Assembly: GCA_031268145.1 (NCBI GenBank)
Contig: JAIRXS010000035.1
Coordinates: forward strand, 1-60,768
Direction: 5' to 3'
Source of the DNA: Candidatus Endomicrobiellum siamense
GTDB taxonomy: Bacteria > Elusimicrobiota > Endomicrobiia > Endomicrobiales > Endomicrobiaceae
Length of the DNA stretch: 60,768 bases
Below are positions 26,992-35,977 of the stretch, piece by piece. The notes beneath the pieces are model-generated. The model was not told where the DNA came from. It searched no databases and saw nothing but the letters and a program-made list of their open reading frames with translations. How positions within the stretch are numbered: the stretch's first letter is position 1; each line of letters begins with the position of its first letter. The position numbers and the translations under genes are program-made.

Positions 26992-29061
26992 ATGTTTAAA
27001 AATATATTCAAAAACTTCATTCTGATTTTTTATATATTAATATGTTTTTATAGTTTGTCTTTTTGCCAGGATGTTGACCTTGCTGCTGACAATTTAGAAT
27101 ATGTTGAGAGCAAGTCTCTAGTTACAGCAGATGGTAATGTTATTGTTGATTGGCAAGGTAAAAAAATTTATGCTGATCATATTGAATTTTTAATAGACAA
27201 AAAAATTCTCAACGCTGCAGGACATGTTAAGGTTGAAGAAGCTGGGACTACTCTTGTTGCTGACAGTGTTTCATATAGATATAATGAAGACACAGGGGAT
27301 TTAAAACAGGTATTCTCATACTCTTCTTTTGTGTTTATGCGTGCAAAAGCGATGGAAGGCAAAGGTAAAAAAACTTTTGAGATTAACAATGTAAAATTTT
27401 CTACTTGTGATCTAGAAGAGCCTCATACGCATTTTAGAGCTAAACGAGGTAAATTAGTTTTAGATAAAAGAATAACTATATATAATGCCATATTTTATGT
27501 TGGCAAAATACCTGTTTTTTATCTTCCAATAGTTACAAAGTCTCTTAAAGGCAGACGCGGTTTTGGTGCAGATTTTAGAATTAAAGTTAAACCTGGCTAT
27601 GAACAACTTGAAGGTTTCACATTAGAAACGAGCATTGGTTGTTCTTTAAGCAAAAACTCTTTTGGTGAGTTTTTATATGATTATCGCGGAAGGCGTGGTA
27701 ATGGCTATGGTGGAAATTTTAATTATGTAGAAAACAATATAAATGCCAATTTACATTTTTATAGTATAAAGGATCTTATAGATAATAAAGAGATTTGGAA
27801 AATTAGGCCAAATTATTTTCAAAGATTAAATAAAAATTGGACAATTCGTTCTAGCGTAAATTTAACAAATTCAAAAACTTTTAATAATATTTATAGCCAG
27901 AGCAATTGGAATGGCGTTGAAAATTGGATAAATTCTTATTTTACACTTACAAGACAATCTTTGAGGTCAAATTTATTATTAGCTACAGAATATAATGTTC
28001 GTTATGATACGCTAACCTCGCAATACAAGCCGTCTTCAATAAAACTGCCGTCTATAGATTGGAATTTTTACTCTAGAAAAACTTTTTTAGATATTGTATA
28101 TAGGCCGTCTTTTCAGTTTAATCACAACTATCAAAGGCATAGTCATGGACAATATTTTTATAGAGATACAGCTGAAGCTAAATTAAATTTAACAAGAAAT
28201 TTTAAACTGTCCAAAAGGTTTGTATTAAAACCGTCTCTAGATTTAGCAGAAAATTGGTACGATATAGATACATTAAAGAACTATAACAATTCATTTTATA
28301 ATCACTATGGAGCATCTTTAGATGCCAGATATAGACTTACAAGTTGGATTGATTTAAATACTAAATATTTTTACATGGCAAGAACTCAGCCAAATTATTT
28401 TAAATTGGACAAAGCTGCAAATGATTATGGTATAGAAAAAAACAATGTTGTTTTAAGTAATTTTATGTTTGTTGGAGATCGTACAACTGTAAGAAATTCT
28501 ATTACTTATGACTTAAAATGTGTTAGAAATGCTTTAAATAAAAAGTGGTGGTCCCCAATTGTTACAGAAGTAATTTGGACGCCAAAATATAATATAACAG
28601 TACTTATGCAAGAAAGACATAGTGTTGATCCTTTTGAGTTTAATGCTTTTCAGTTTGACACAAAGATAGGTCATCTTAGAAAAGCAATGTTTAAATATAG
28701 TCTTTTATATCAACATTATAATAATCCGTTGATGGAATACAAAAACAATGAAGTGGATAATGTATTAGGCTTTGCTTTTTGGGTTAATCCTAAATGGCGT
28801 ATAGATTATAAAATGACAACTAAAACTACTCTTGACTTAAAATATTTTGCTTTAAATACTCACAGATTGTTAATTTATAGAGATTTACATTGTTATAATT
28901 TTGGTATAATTTTAAATAAAAATGCACAAGAAGATAGAATAGATTTTAAGTTTGACTTGAAAACAAATATGTCGTTTAGCAAACAAAATCAAAATTTTGG
29001 CTATGATAACCCTGAAGAAATGTTTTATCCTTGGGGAGATGAATTTCCAAGAGGTTTATAA
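26992..29061 (+). CDS. lptD: LPS-assembly outer-membrane protein LptD
   Basis: 689 aa. Start set at ATG 26992 (MFKNIFKNF), giving a signal peptide of about 25 residues. The N-terminal OstA/LptA-like jelly roll begins DVDLAADNLEYVESKSLVTA and includes KKILNAAGHVKVEEAGTTLV. From residue about 200 there is a long beta-barrel with many Tyr/Trp/Asn strands. It inserts lipopolysaccharide into the outer leaflet together with LptE. Clear evidence for an LPS-bearing outer membrane. The longer frame from 26923 overlaps the kinase and is not the real start. Confidence 0.92.
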   Translation: MFKNIFKNFILIFYILICFYSLSFCQDVDLAADNLEYVESKSLVTADGNVIVDWQGKKIYADHIEFLIDKKILNAAGHVKVEEAGTTLVADSVSYRYNEDTGDLKQVFSYSSFVFMRAKAMEGKGKKTFEINNVKFSTCDLEEPHTHFRAKRGKLVLDKRITIYNAIFYVGKIPVFYLPIVTKSLKGRRGFGADFRIKVKPGYEQLEGFTLETSIGCSLSKNSFGEFLYDYRGRRGNGYGGNFNYVENNINANLHFYSIKDLIDNKEIWKIRPNYFQRLNKNWTIRSSVNLTNSKTFNNIYSQSNWNGVENWINSYFTLTRQSLRSNLLLATEYNVRYDTLTSQYKPSSIKLPSIDWNFYSRKTFLDIVYRPSFQFNHNYQRHSHGQYFYRDTAEAKLNLTRNFKLSKRFVLKPSLDLAENWYDIDTLKNYNNSFYNHYGASLDARYRLTSWIDLNTKYFYMARTQPNYFKLDKAANDYGIEKNNVVLSNFMFVGDRTTVRNSITYDLKCVRNALNKKWWSPIVTEVIWTPKYNITVLMQERHSVDPFEFNAFQFDTKIGHLRKAMFKYSLLYQHYNNPLMEYKNNEVDNVLGFAFWVNPKWRIDYKMTTKTTLDLKYFALNTHRLLIYRDLHCYNFGIILNKNAQEDRIDFKFDLKTNMSFSKQNQNFGYDNPEEMFYPWGDEFPRGL

Positions 29062-29100
29062 TAAATATTTTAGTTGTTAGGGCAGTTTAATTCTAGAATT

Positions 29101-29188
29101 GGAGAGGTGTCCGAGTTGGTTTAAGGAGTTAGTCTCGAAAACTAATATACGGGAAACCGTATCGAGGGTTCAAATCCCTCCCTCTCCG
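29101..29188 (+). tRNA. tRNA-Ser (CGA)
   Basis: Class II tRNA: acceptor GGAGAGG pairs with CCTCTCC. The anticodon stem TTAGT/ACTAA holds loop CTCGAAA, so the anticodon is CGA (serine). The long variable arm is TACGGGAAACCGTA, and the T-arm GAGGGTTCAAATCCCTC. CCA is not encoded, unlike the tRNA-Pro gene. The 3' end faces the accessory island at 29189-31742. Confidence 0.95.
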
Positions 29189-29246
29189 TATATTAAAAGT
29201 TAGTAAATTAAAGAGTATATTTAGCTTGTTGATTTATAAACGAGAG

Positions 29247-29270
29247 GCAAAGCCAACGATTTGGCTTTGC
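29247..29270. repeat. Perfect hairpin next to tRNA-Ser
   Basis: gcaaagccaa (29247-29256) and ttggctttgc (29261-29270) form a perfect 10-bp stem with a 4-base loop CGAT. It is not followed by a T-run, so it is not a canonical terminator. The segment around it, to about 29310 with a run of seven C's, is richer in GC than its surroundings and may be a dispersed repeat or a mobile-element scar. Confidence 0.4.
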
Positions 29271-29349
29271 GATGGGATTTGAAGCTCGGAGCGAAGTTTT
29301 TGTCCCCCCCCTGTTTTCTACCTTTTGAATAAATACGTTTTTATAAATA

Positions 29350-29550
29350 GTTGATTTTGTAGCTCAAAAGTCAGGTGAGGGGCCAGAATATTATCAAGTA
29401 TCCTTGTATGCCCTTGAACTGGAAACATTAAAGCGCGAATTAGCGCCGTTAGAAGAACTAGACGACAATTATCCTAAATTCTTGTTGTCTATGGACTACA
29501 GCAAGGGTATCAATAAAGGCATCAAACGCCTGAATGTTTTAGAATGGTGA
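29350..29550 (+). pseudogene. DUF4143-type AAA ATPase, C-terminal fragment
   Basis: An open frame begins VDFVAQKSGEGPEYYQVSLY and ends FLLSMDYSKGINKGIKRLNVLEW before TGA at 29548-29550. This is the last ~65 residues of a DUF4143 ATPase: compare VDFVAQNIDGRVEYYQVS and FLLTMDYADLSHNGIRQINL in the intact copy just downstream. It lacks the whole ATPase domain and any start. It lies tail-to-tail with the intact gene (13 bp between stops), as after insertion of one copy beside another. Confidence 0.82.
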
Positions 29551-29563
29551 TAGATGGCAAAAA

Positions 29564-30760
29564 TTAATTCATGAGCCAGTTTAACAAATTAATTTGCCGT
29601 ATACCATTATGAGATAAATCTGCATAATCCATAGTCAATAAAAATTTTGGATTATGATCTTTTATATTGTCAAGAGGTATAATTTCCCTGTCAAAAGTTT
29701 TGGGATCCATCATGCTTTGTGAAACCTGATAATACTCCACTCTACCGTCAATATTTTGCGCTACAAAGTCAACTTCCTTCTTGCCGATTTTTCCTATTGA
29801 GATTTTATATCCGCGGTGTAAAAGTTCAAGGTATACAATATTTTCTAATATATGCCCAAAGTCTCTTGTAGTATTATTAAGCAAATAGTAACGCAACCCT
29901 ATATCAGCTATATAATATTTATCATTTGTTTTAAGCAGTTCTTTTCCTTTTATGTCGTAACGCCCTACTCTATATAAAATATAACTGCTTATTAACGCAG
30001 ACAGATAATTCTCTATTGTTTGCACATCTATTTTGAAATTGTCATTTTCCATCTGCTTTTTTATATTATTTATAGAAGTTTCATTTCCTATATTATCAAA
30101 CATAAAAGTTATCACTTTTTCAAGTCTGGCGACATCGCTTATTTTTTTCTTTTGTATAACATCTTTTAAAATAACTGCATTATAAAGAGAATCCAAATAA
30201 TCATTTATTTGAGCTCGGTCGCCATTAAAATTTAAAGTATAAGGAAAAGAACTATTGTGCAAATAAGCGTTGAATTTTTCAGGTAAATTTGTTTTGTCTT
30301 CTAATGCAGAAACATATTCCTTGAAGGAAAGAGGAAACATTTTTATTTCAACATATCTACCAGAAATCATTGTAGCAAGCTCTCCTGAAAGTAAATAAGC
30401 ATTTGAGCCTGTTATATAAAGATCAACATTTTTCTTTAAATGTAAACTATCAACCGCTTTCTGAAAATCTTTTACATTTTGTATTTCGTCCAAAAATATA
30501 TAGTTCTTTTTATTTTTTATAAGCCTTGTTTCTATATAATCGTGTAGACTTTCCCAATTAAGTAGATGGTGGTTTGCTTTATCTTCAAAATTTATACTTT
30601 GAATCTGTTTTTTCGTTATTTTGTTTTTTAACAGATACTCCTGATAAAATTCAAATAAAGTAGATTTGCCACAACGGCGTATTCCTACTATAACTTTTAT
30701 AAGTTGCGCAGTATCTTTATAACTTATAATCTTTTTCAGATATGTCGGCCTTTCTATCAT
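29564..30760 (-). CDS. AAA+ ATPase with C-terminal DUF4143 domain
   Basis: 398 aa, intact. Walker A GIRRCGKS at residues 26-33, Walker B YIFLDEIQ near 95, sensor-like LYITGSNAYLLSGEL, and the C-terminal nuclease-like core KKEVDFVAQNIDGRVEYYQV. Clearly paralogous to the protein at 1306-2604 but from a different subgroup (low identity outside motifs). ATG 30760 was chosen because GGAG lies 6 nt upstream; ATG 30772 overlaps that site. A sigma-70-like promoter with an adjacent palindrome lies upstream. Confidence 0.9.
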   Translation of the reverse strand: MIERPTYLKKIISYKDTAQLIKVIVGIRRCGKSTLFEFYQEYLLKNKITKKQIQSINFEDKANHHLLNWESLHDYIETRLIKNKKNYIFLDEIQNVKDFQKAVDSLHLKKNVDLYITGSNAYLLSGELATMISGRYVEIKMFPLSFKEYVSALEDKTNLPEKFNAYLHNSSFPYTLNFNGDRAQINDYLDSLYNAVILKDVIQKKKISDVARLEKVITFMFDNIGNETSINNIKKQMENDNFKIDVQTIENYLSALISSYILYRVGRYDIKGKELLKTNDKYYIADIGLRYYLLNNTTRDFGHILENIVYLELLHRGYKISIGKIGKKEVDFVAQNIDGRVEYYQVSQSMMDPKTFDREIIPLDNIKDHNPKFLLTMDYADLSHNGIRQINLLNWLMN

Positions 30761-30772
30761 GTCAATCTCCAT

Positions 30773-31106
30773 TTGTTAATATAATAACAGTAAAAATATA
30801 AAAAGTCAATTTTAGAATATAATCTAAAAACTATAAGATAGATTATGGTATTATGGTTTAAATCTAAAAAAAAACATATATGATAGCCTTAGCGAAAATT
30901 ATTCAAAGTTCTACTGCATAGGCTTAAATTATCAAATCTGTTATAGTATACTTTGTCGCCCTTAAATTCAAAAAGTCAGATTTATTATGAGTTTTTATAA
31001 TAGTTAATAGTATTGTATAATAGTTTTAAATAATTTGTAATAAAAATTTGTGGACAATAAAAAATTAATGGTGTTTACTTAAATTTAAAATATTAGAGGA
31101 ATAATC
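30773..31106. other. 334-bp AT-rich intergenic region
   Basis: Apart from the promoter and palindrome near 30781-30829, I see only AT-rich sequence with no convincing frame, RNA fold or transposon end. It separates the ATPase from the broken acetyltransferase, whose ribosome-binding site AGAGGA lies at its right end (31095-31100). Confidence 0.5.
30781..30829 (-). promoter_or_regulatory. Promoter with adjacent palindrome for the second DUF4143 ATPase
   Basis: On the minus strand TTGACT (30809-30804), a 17-base spacer and TATTAT (30786-30781) form a near-consensus sigma-70 promoter, 21 bp before ATG 30760. Abutting the -35 box is the palindrome ttttagaatataatctaaaa (30810-30829; 7-bp arms, 6-base centre), with further tagatta/taaatcta half-sites to about 30870. 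It looks like an operator. Confidence 0.55.
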
Positions 31107-31742
31107 ATGGTTCCAGCGCCAGATAAACTATACCCTTTGTTAGTTGGTTTAAAGCGTACTTGTTTTTTAAAAAATTATAATTACCTGTAAAAACATTGTT
31201 GTTGGGGAGTATACATATTATGATGATGAGAATGATGTTTACAATTTTGAAAAAAATGTTTTACTTCACTATGATTTTTTAGGGGATAAATTAATTATTG
31301 GCAAATTTTGTCAAATAGCAAGTGGAGTGAAATTTTTGATGAATGGCATATTTCATGCTAAAAATGCTTTTTCAACATATCCTTTTATGCTTTTTTATGA
31401 TGTGTCTAAAATCAATATCCTAAAAATACACCAATTCCATTTAAAGGGGATACAGAAATTGGCAATGATGTTTGGATTGGTATGGGATCATTAATTATGC
31501 CAGTGATAAAGATTGCAGATGGAGCAATTATTGGTGCAAGGTCAGTTGTTACAAAAAATATTGGACCGTATGAAATATGGGCTGGCAATCCTGCAAGATT
31601 GATAAAAAAAAGATTCAATGAAGATGTAATTGAGCTGCTGCAAAAAATTAGATGGTGGAACTGGGATATAGAAAAAATTGTTTCTAATATTGATGTGCTG
31701 GTAAGTAATAATGAGGGCAAACTAAAAGCAATTGTTAAGTAA
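31107..31742 (+). pseudogene. Vat/CatB-type hexapeptide acetyltransferase, multiply disrupted
   Basis: Starts with AGAGGA and ATG 31107 giving MVPAPDKLYPLLVGLKR, the start of xenobiotic (streptogramin/virginiamycin-type) acetyltransferases. It stops after about 27 codons. One frame over it continues IVVGEYTYYDDENDVYNFEK and LIIGKFCQIASGVKFLMNG, and after a further shift near 31425 it resumes as [17 protein letters not shown] and [17 protein letters not shown] with the natural C-terminus WWNWDIEKI to 31742. At least two frameshifts, so non-functional, although the last 86 codons remain open. Decayed accessory gene of the tRNA-Ser island. Confidence 0.85.
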
Positions 31743-31806
31743 GTTTAGAATTTTAGTTCCTAATTTTTTGACAAAACAGCTTGAAAATTGATATAAAATT
31801 TACATT

Positions 31807-32310
31807 ATGAGTCAAGAAATTTTGGCAGTTTACCCAGGTAGTTTTGATCCACCTACAAATGGGCATTTAGACATTATAACAAGATCAACTAGACTTTTTT
31901 GTAAGATTATAGTAGCAGTGACTGACAATTGTAATAAAAAACATACTTTTTGTCTTGATGAAAGATTGCAACTGTTGTGCGAATCTACAAAAGCTCTAAA
32001 AAATGTTGAAATCTTGCCCTTTTCGGGACTCTTAGTAAACTATTTAGAACAGATTAATTCTTTTGTTGTAATAAGAGGTCTAAGAGTGCTTTCTGACTTT
32101 GAGTATGAGTTTCAAATGGCTTTAATGAACAGGAAATTAAACAAAAAGATAGAAACTGTTTTTTTAATACCAGATCAATCATATACTTTTTTATCATCTA
32201 GTATGGTAAAAGAAATTGCAATGCTTGGTGGTGATATGTCTGGCCTTGTTCCAAAGTGTGTTGCAAAAGAACTAAAGAATAAATATCAAAAAAATGAATA
32301 TACGAAATAA
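31807..32310 (+). CDS. coaD: Phosphopantetheine adenylyltransferase
   Basis: 167 aa. Nucleotidyltransferase motif YPGSFDPPTNGHLDII at the start, VIRGLRVLSDFEYEFQMALMNRKL in the middle, and FLSSSMVKEIAMLGGD near the end are diagnostic. Makes dephospho-CoA from phosphopantetheine and ATP. It opens a ~9.5-kb co-directional run and overlaps the pseudopilin-like gene by 17 nt. Confidence 0.96.
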   Translation: MSQEILAVYPGSFDPPTNGHLDIITRSTRLFCKIIVAVTDNCNKKHTFCLDERLQLLCESTKALKNVEILPFSGLLVNYLEQINSFVVIRGLRVLSDFEYEFQMALMNRKLNKKIETVFLIPDQSYTFLSSSMVKEIAMLGGDMSGLVPKCVAKELKNKYQKNEYTK

Positions 32311-32719
32311 TCTCGTTTTAGTGTTAGAAATATTATTAGCGATTTTAATAATAGCAATAACTTTATTTATTAGTGTTCCAAAATTTTCAAATATTTTAAG
32401 GGAATCCGAAGGTATTGCTACTAAAAGAGGACTTGCTTCTTTAAGAAACGCCATATCCTTATATTATAGTGAAAATGATGGTAAATATCCGGATGTCAAT
32501 ATTGCAAAAGAATTAGTTGAAAAAGGGTATATACAAGACATTCCTTTTGTATACATTCCAGGACATAAAAAATCCAATACTATATACACAGATAATTTAG
32601 CAAATAATGTAGATGTTGGAGGTTGGGCATACAAAGCTGATTCTATTAAAGATTCTACTGGTAAGTATCAAGGACAAATTTGGGTTAATTGTACTTGTGG
32701 CGATTGGGGAAACTTATAA
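32294..32719 (+). CDS. Type II secretion/type IV pilin-like protein with degenerate prepilin site
   Basis: 141 aa. One hydrophobic N-terminal helix (NLVLVLEILLAILIIAITLF) followed by PKFSNILRESEGIATKRGLA, SLRNAISLYYSENDGKYPDV and a C-terminal GGWAYK ... GQIWVNCT, which matches type II secretion pseudopilins. The usual G/F-T-L-I-E cleavage site is not intact: there is no Gly before the helix, though a Glu sits at about +5/+6. A prepilin peptidase gene follows immediately (TAATG overlap), so processing is still likely. Confidence 0.72.
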   Translation: MNIRNNLVLVLEILLAILIIAITLFISVPKFSNILRESEGIATKRGLASLRNAISLYYSENDGKYPDVNIAKELVEKGYIQDIPFVYIPGHKKSNTIYTDNLANNVDVGGWAYKADSIKDSTGKYQGQIWVNCTCGDWGNL

Positions 32720-33390
32720 TGTCTTTTGGCTCTTTTGTAGGCATATTGTTTATTTACTATATAGGGTATAAAATAGGTAATACAATATATAAAACACCTC
32801 TAATTAATTTTGTTACAGCAGTTTCTTTAGCATGCTTATTTTACAAGTATTCTTTCTCAATTTCTTTCTTTTTATTTGCCTTTTTTGTTTATTCTTTAAT
32901 TTCGGTTTCTGTTGTAGACTATTTTCATAGAATTATCCCTACAGTTTTTCCTATACTTATGCTTATTTTTGGTATTTTCTTTAGTATTTTTAATGTGTCT
33001 TTAGGTGATAATATCTTCTTTAGGTTTTTACACTCATTGTTTGGAGTATTTGTTGGCGCAGGTTCTTTGTTTATAATAAGTTTTTTAGGGGATTTAATTT
33101 ATAAAAAAGAAGTTATAGGGTTCGGAGATGTAAAACTAATGGCAGGAGTTGGCGCTTTTATAGGTTGCCAAAAAGTTTTATTTGCTATTTTTATAGCAGC
33201 TGTTTTAGCAGGTATAGTTGGTTTTATCTTAATACTAATTGGAAAAATAACAAGAAAGGATTATATACCTTTTGGGCCTTTTTTGTCTGCAGGATCATTT
33301 TTAATGATATTTCTTCCTCAACCTAGCGTTTTGCTAGATATCTTTTTTTTGTTTGAAACACAGTTGTTTGCTAAGTTGTTAGGAGCGTAA
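32719..33390 (+). CDS. Prepilin peptidase, A24 domain only
   Basis: 223 aa polytopic membrane protein. The two catalytic aspartates are in VVDYFHRIIPT and in GFGDVKLMAGVGAFIG, the A24 signature. There is no N-terminal cytoplasmic methyltransferase domain with paired CXXC, so it is a peptidase-only version. ATG 32719 overlaps the stop of the pseudopilin gene; the longer frame from 32689 lies inside that gene. It would process pilin-like substrates such as its neighbour. Confidence 0.82.
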   Translation: MSFGSFVGILFIYYIGYKIGNTIYKTPLINFVTAVSLACLFYKYSFSISFFLFAFFVYSLISVSVVDYFHRIIPTVFPILMLIFGIFFSIFNVSLGDNIFFRFLHSLFGVFVGAGSLFIISFLGDLIYKKEVIGFGDVKLMAGVGAFIGCQKVLFAIFIAAVLAGIVGFILILIGKITRKDYIPFGPFLSAGSFLMIFLPQPSVLLDIFFLFETQLFAKLLGA

Positions 33391-33391
33391 T

Positions 33392-34957
33392 ATGGATATA
33401 GTTTTTAAAACAGGGGAAGAAAAATTTAATGCTGAAAAATTAAATTTTTTAGAATTTATAATTTGTTTATCTCTTATCTTTTCAATATTTTCTCGTTTTT
33501 CGCAATCTCTTAATGTATACACAGTAATTTTTGCTCTTCTTAGCATAATATTTATTTTATTTTTTAATAAATTTAGATTTAATTTAAATAGATACAATGT
33601 TTTTGTAGTTTTATTTGCTTTAAATGCTGTTGTTTCTTATCATTTAGCAGATTATAAATATAATGCTAGAAGCGAAATATTTTTACTTTTAAGCAGTGTA
33701 ATAATATATTTATTGGTTTCTTTTCTGGATCAGTTGCAGAAAAAGCTCATTATTAATATTTCAATTTTTATAGGCTTATGGCTAGCGATATATATTTTTG
33801 CTTTTAATTTATCTACAAGTAATTTTTTAAAGACTAGCTCAATGCCATATATAAATGCTAGTTCTTGTTTTTTGTTGATTTCTTTTTCTCTGTCTTTTCT
33901 TTTTTGGAACGATAAAAAGAAAATTTATAAGTTTTTACCATATATATTATTTTCTGCGATAATTCTGACAAAATTTTTACTGGCAATTATAGTTGCTTGT
34001 TTAGTTTTTGCAGCTTGTATATTTTTCTTAAAGAAACACAAGATAAAAAATTTTTTATCTTCATTTTTTATTTTAATGTCTACAGTTTTTTGTTATTTTT
34101 TATTTAAGACTACCTTTTTAAGTGATAAAATTCTTGTATGGAAGAAGGCTTTTTTTGTAATAAAAGATAATTTTTTGTTTGGAGTCGGTTTTAATAATTA
34201 TAAAACTGTATCTAGTTCCTATAGCTTGATAGACAATATAGATACTTATACTGTAGATAATATTTTTTTTCAAGTGCTATGTGAAAATGGAATTTTTGGA
34301 TTTATTTTTTTTATGCTAATGCTTGCAGTATTTTTTTATTATATCATAAAAAATATAAAAGAAAATAGAAGTTTTTACTTCCCTATTTTTGTATCGTGCA
34401 CATCTTTTTTAATTTATAATTTTTTTATTTCATCTGCATTTATTTCAAGTAATATGTTAATTCTTTTTTTTATTTTGGCTGTACCTATTGGACAAGTTAA
34501 GAATATAAAAACAAGAAAATATAAGATTAATTCGCAGATTCTTGTTTTATTATTTTTACCTTTTATTTTTGTTTTAGGAAAACCAATATACGCTAAAGAA
34601 CAATACAAAAAGGGTCTTTTTTATATGACTACTTCTAAATACCCAGCAGCACAAGATTTCTTTGTTAGTTCTATATACAACGACAGTTCAAATCCTGAAA
34701 GTTTTGCTAGACTTGCAGATATTTATTTTTATAAATATCTAAATACTAAAAAACAGATTTTTATAGATGTTGCTATAAGTTTATATAGACGTTGTTTAGA
34801 GCTAAATAAATATGGCAGTAATTATTATTATCAACTTGCGTGGCTTTATAGTGTTTATGGCAATAAAGAATTAGCAAAAAAATATATGGATAAGGCTATA
34901 CTAATAGACCCATTTAATTTTCTATATAATGATAATTACAATACTTTAGTAAATTAA
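33392..34957 (+). CDS. O-antigen ligase/polymerase-like membrane protein with TPR tail
   Basis: 521 aa. About 11-12 hydrophobic segments up to residue ~400. The Wzy_C-type loop FGVGFNNYKTVSSSY precedes a periplasmic stretch with DNIFFQVLCENGIFGFIFF, typical of O-antigen ligase-family proteins. Residues ~405-520 form three TPR-like helices pairs (YPAAQDFFVSSIYND, YYQLAWLYSVYGNKELAKKY). It would join or polymerise glycan on lipid carrier at the inner membrane. GGAG before ATG; 1 bp after the peptidase stop. Confidence 0.8.
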   Translation: MDIVFKTGEEKFNAEKLNFLEFIICLSLIFSIFSRFSQSLNVYTVIFALLSIIFILFFNKFRFNLNRYNVFVVLFALNAVVSYHLADYKYNARSEIFLLLSSVIIYLLVSFLDQLQKKLIINISIFIGLWLAIYIFAFNLSTSNFLKTSSMPYINASSCFLLISFSLSFLFWNDKKKIYKFLPYILFSAIILTKFLLAIIVACLVFAACIFFLKKHKIKNFLSSFFILMSTVFCYFLFKTTFLSDKILVWKKAFFVIKDNFLFGVGFNNYKTVSSSYSLIDNIDTYTVDNIFFQVLCENGIFGFIFFMLMLAVFFYYIIKNIKENRSFYFPIFVSCTSFLIYNFFISSAFISSNMLILFFILAVPIGQVKNIKTRKYKINSQILVLLFLPFIFVLGKPIYAKEQYKKGLFYMTTSKYPAAQDFFVSSIYNDSSNPESFARLADIYFYKYLNTKKQIFIDVAISLYRRCLELNKYGSNYYYQLAWLYSVYGNKELAKKYMDKAILIDPFNFLYNDNYNTLVN

Positions 34958-34969
34958 GGAGTATCAGTA

Positions 34970-35977
34970 ATGTTTAAAAAACACTTTTTTAAAATAATTA
35001 TAGGTGTAGCTATAAGTATTATTTTAATATATTTCACTTTAAGGCAAATAGATTTTAATAAATCGTGGCTACTTATAAAAAGTGTCAATTATTGGTTATT
35101 AATTCCTGCACTTGCCACATATTTGTTTACTTATGTTTTAAGGGCTGTAAGATATTATTTTATTTTATCCCCATTAAAAAAAACAAAAATTTTAGAAAAT
35201 TTTCCATATACTGTAGTAGGCTTTTTTACAAATAATATTGTACCTTTAAGATTAGGAGAATTTATCAGAGCAAAAATAACAGGCCTATATTTAAAAATTT
35301 CAGGCAGTTCGGCATTTGCTACCATTGTGATAGAAAGATTATTTGATATTATGATGTTTGTTTTGTTTTTCTTTTTGATATTTGTTTTTATGCCTTTCCC
35401 TAGTATTGTAGAAAAATCTTTTTATATTTTATTTGCCATTGGCGTTTTATGTTTTATTGCACTGTATATAATTATAATTTATGGAGACAATGCAATAAGG
35501 GTACTGTCAAAAATAGCAATTCCAGATACGATAAAATCTTTTATTTTTAATTTTTTTAATAAATTTGCCAGCGGATTGATTATACTTAAGAGGCCTATAA
35601 TTTTGTTTAACGTTTTAATCTTATCTGCTATAGTATGGTTGACTGAGGCTATGACTCTTGTTGTTATAGCTTATGCATGTGGGATAAAACTTTCTATTCT
35701 TGGTGCTATTTTTACAATTATTATAATAGGAGTAGGATCTATAGTTCCTACAATGCCAGGATATTTTGGAGCTTACGAGTTAATGGGGGTTTTATCCTTG
35801 TCGTCGCTAGGTATAGATAAAGATTTGGCTTTTACTTGTATTGCTATAAGCCACTTATTGGCTCTTCTGGGTGTTTTTGGTCTAGGTTTTGTTTGTATAG
35901 TTAAAACTAAATTATCTTTGGCAGATTTATTTAAATTTACCAAAGATAAAGATGAGGAACAATCGAATGTCAAATGA
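34970..35977 (+). CDS. YbhN/LPG-synthase-TM family membrane protein
   Basis: 335 aa, eight or so membrane helices. Family blocks: LRAVRYYFILSPLKKTK, NNIVPLRLGEFIRAKI, FATIVIERLFDIMMF and PTMPGYFGAYELMGVLSL. It belongs to the UPF0104 / lysylphosphatidylglycerol synthetase transmembrane family, often proposed as a lipid or lipid-linked-sugar flippase. It sits between the O-antigen-ligase-like and WecA-type genes, so a role in envelope glycolipid handling is plausible. AAGGAG precedes the start; it overlaps the next gene by 11 nt. Confidence 0.82.
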   Translation: MFKKHFFKIIIGVAISIILIYFTLRQIDFNKSWLLIKSVNYWLLIPALATYLFTYVLRAVRYYFILSPLKKTKILENFPYTVVGFFTNNIVPLRLGEFIRAKITGLYLKISGSSAFATIVIERLFDIMMFVLFFFLIFVFMPFPSIVEKSFYILFAIGVLCFIALYIIIIYGDNAIRVLSKIAIPDTIKSFIFNFFNKFASGLIILKRPIILFNVLILSAIVWLTEAMTLVVIAYACGIKLSILGAIFTIIIIGVGSIVPTMPGYFGAYELMGVLSLSSLGIDKDLAFTCIAISHLLALLGVFGLGFVCIVKTKLSLADLFKFTKDKDEEQSNVK

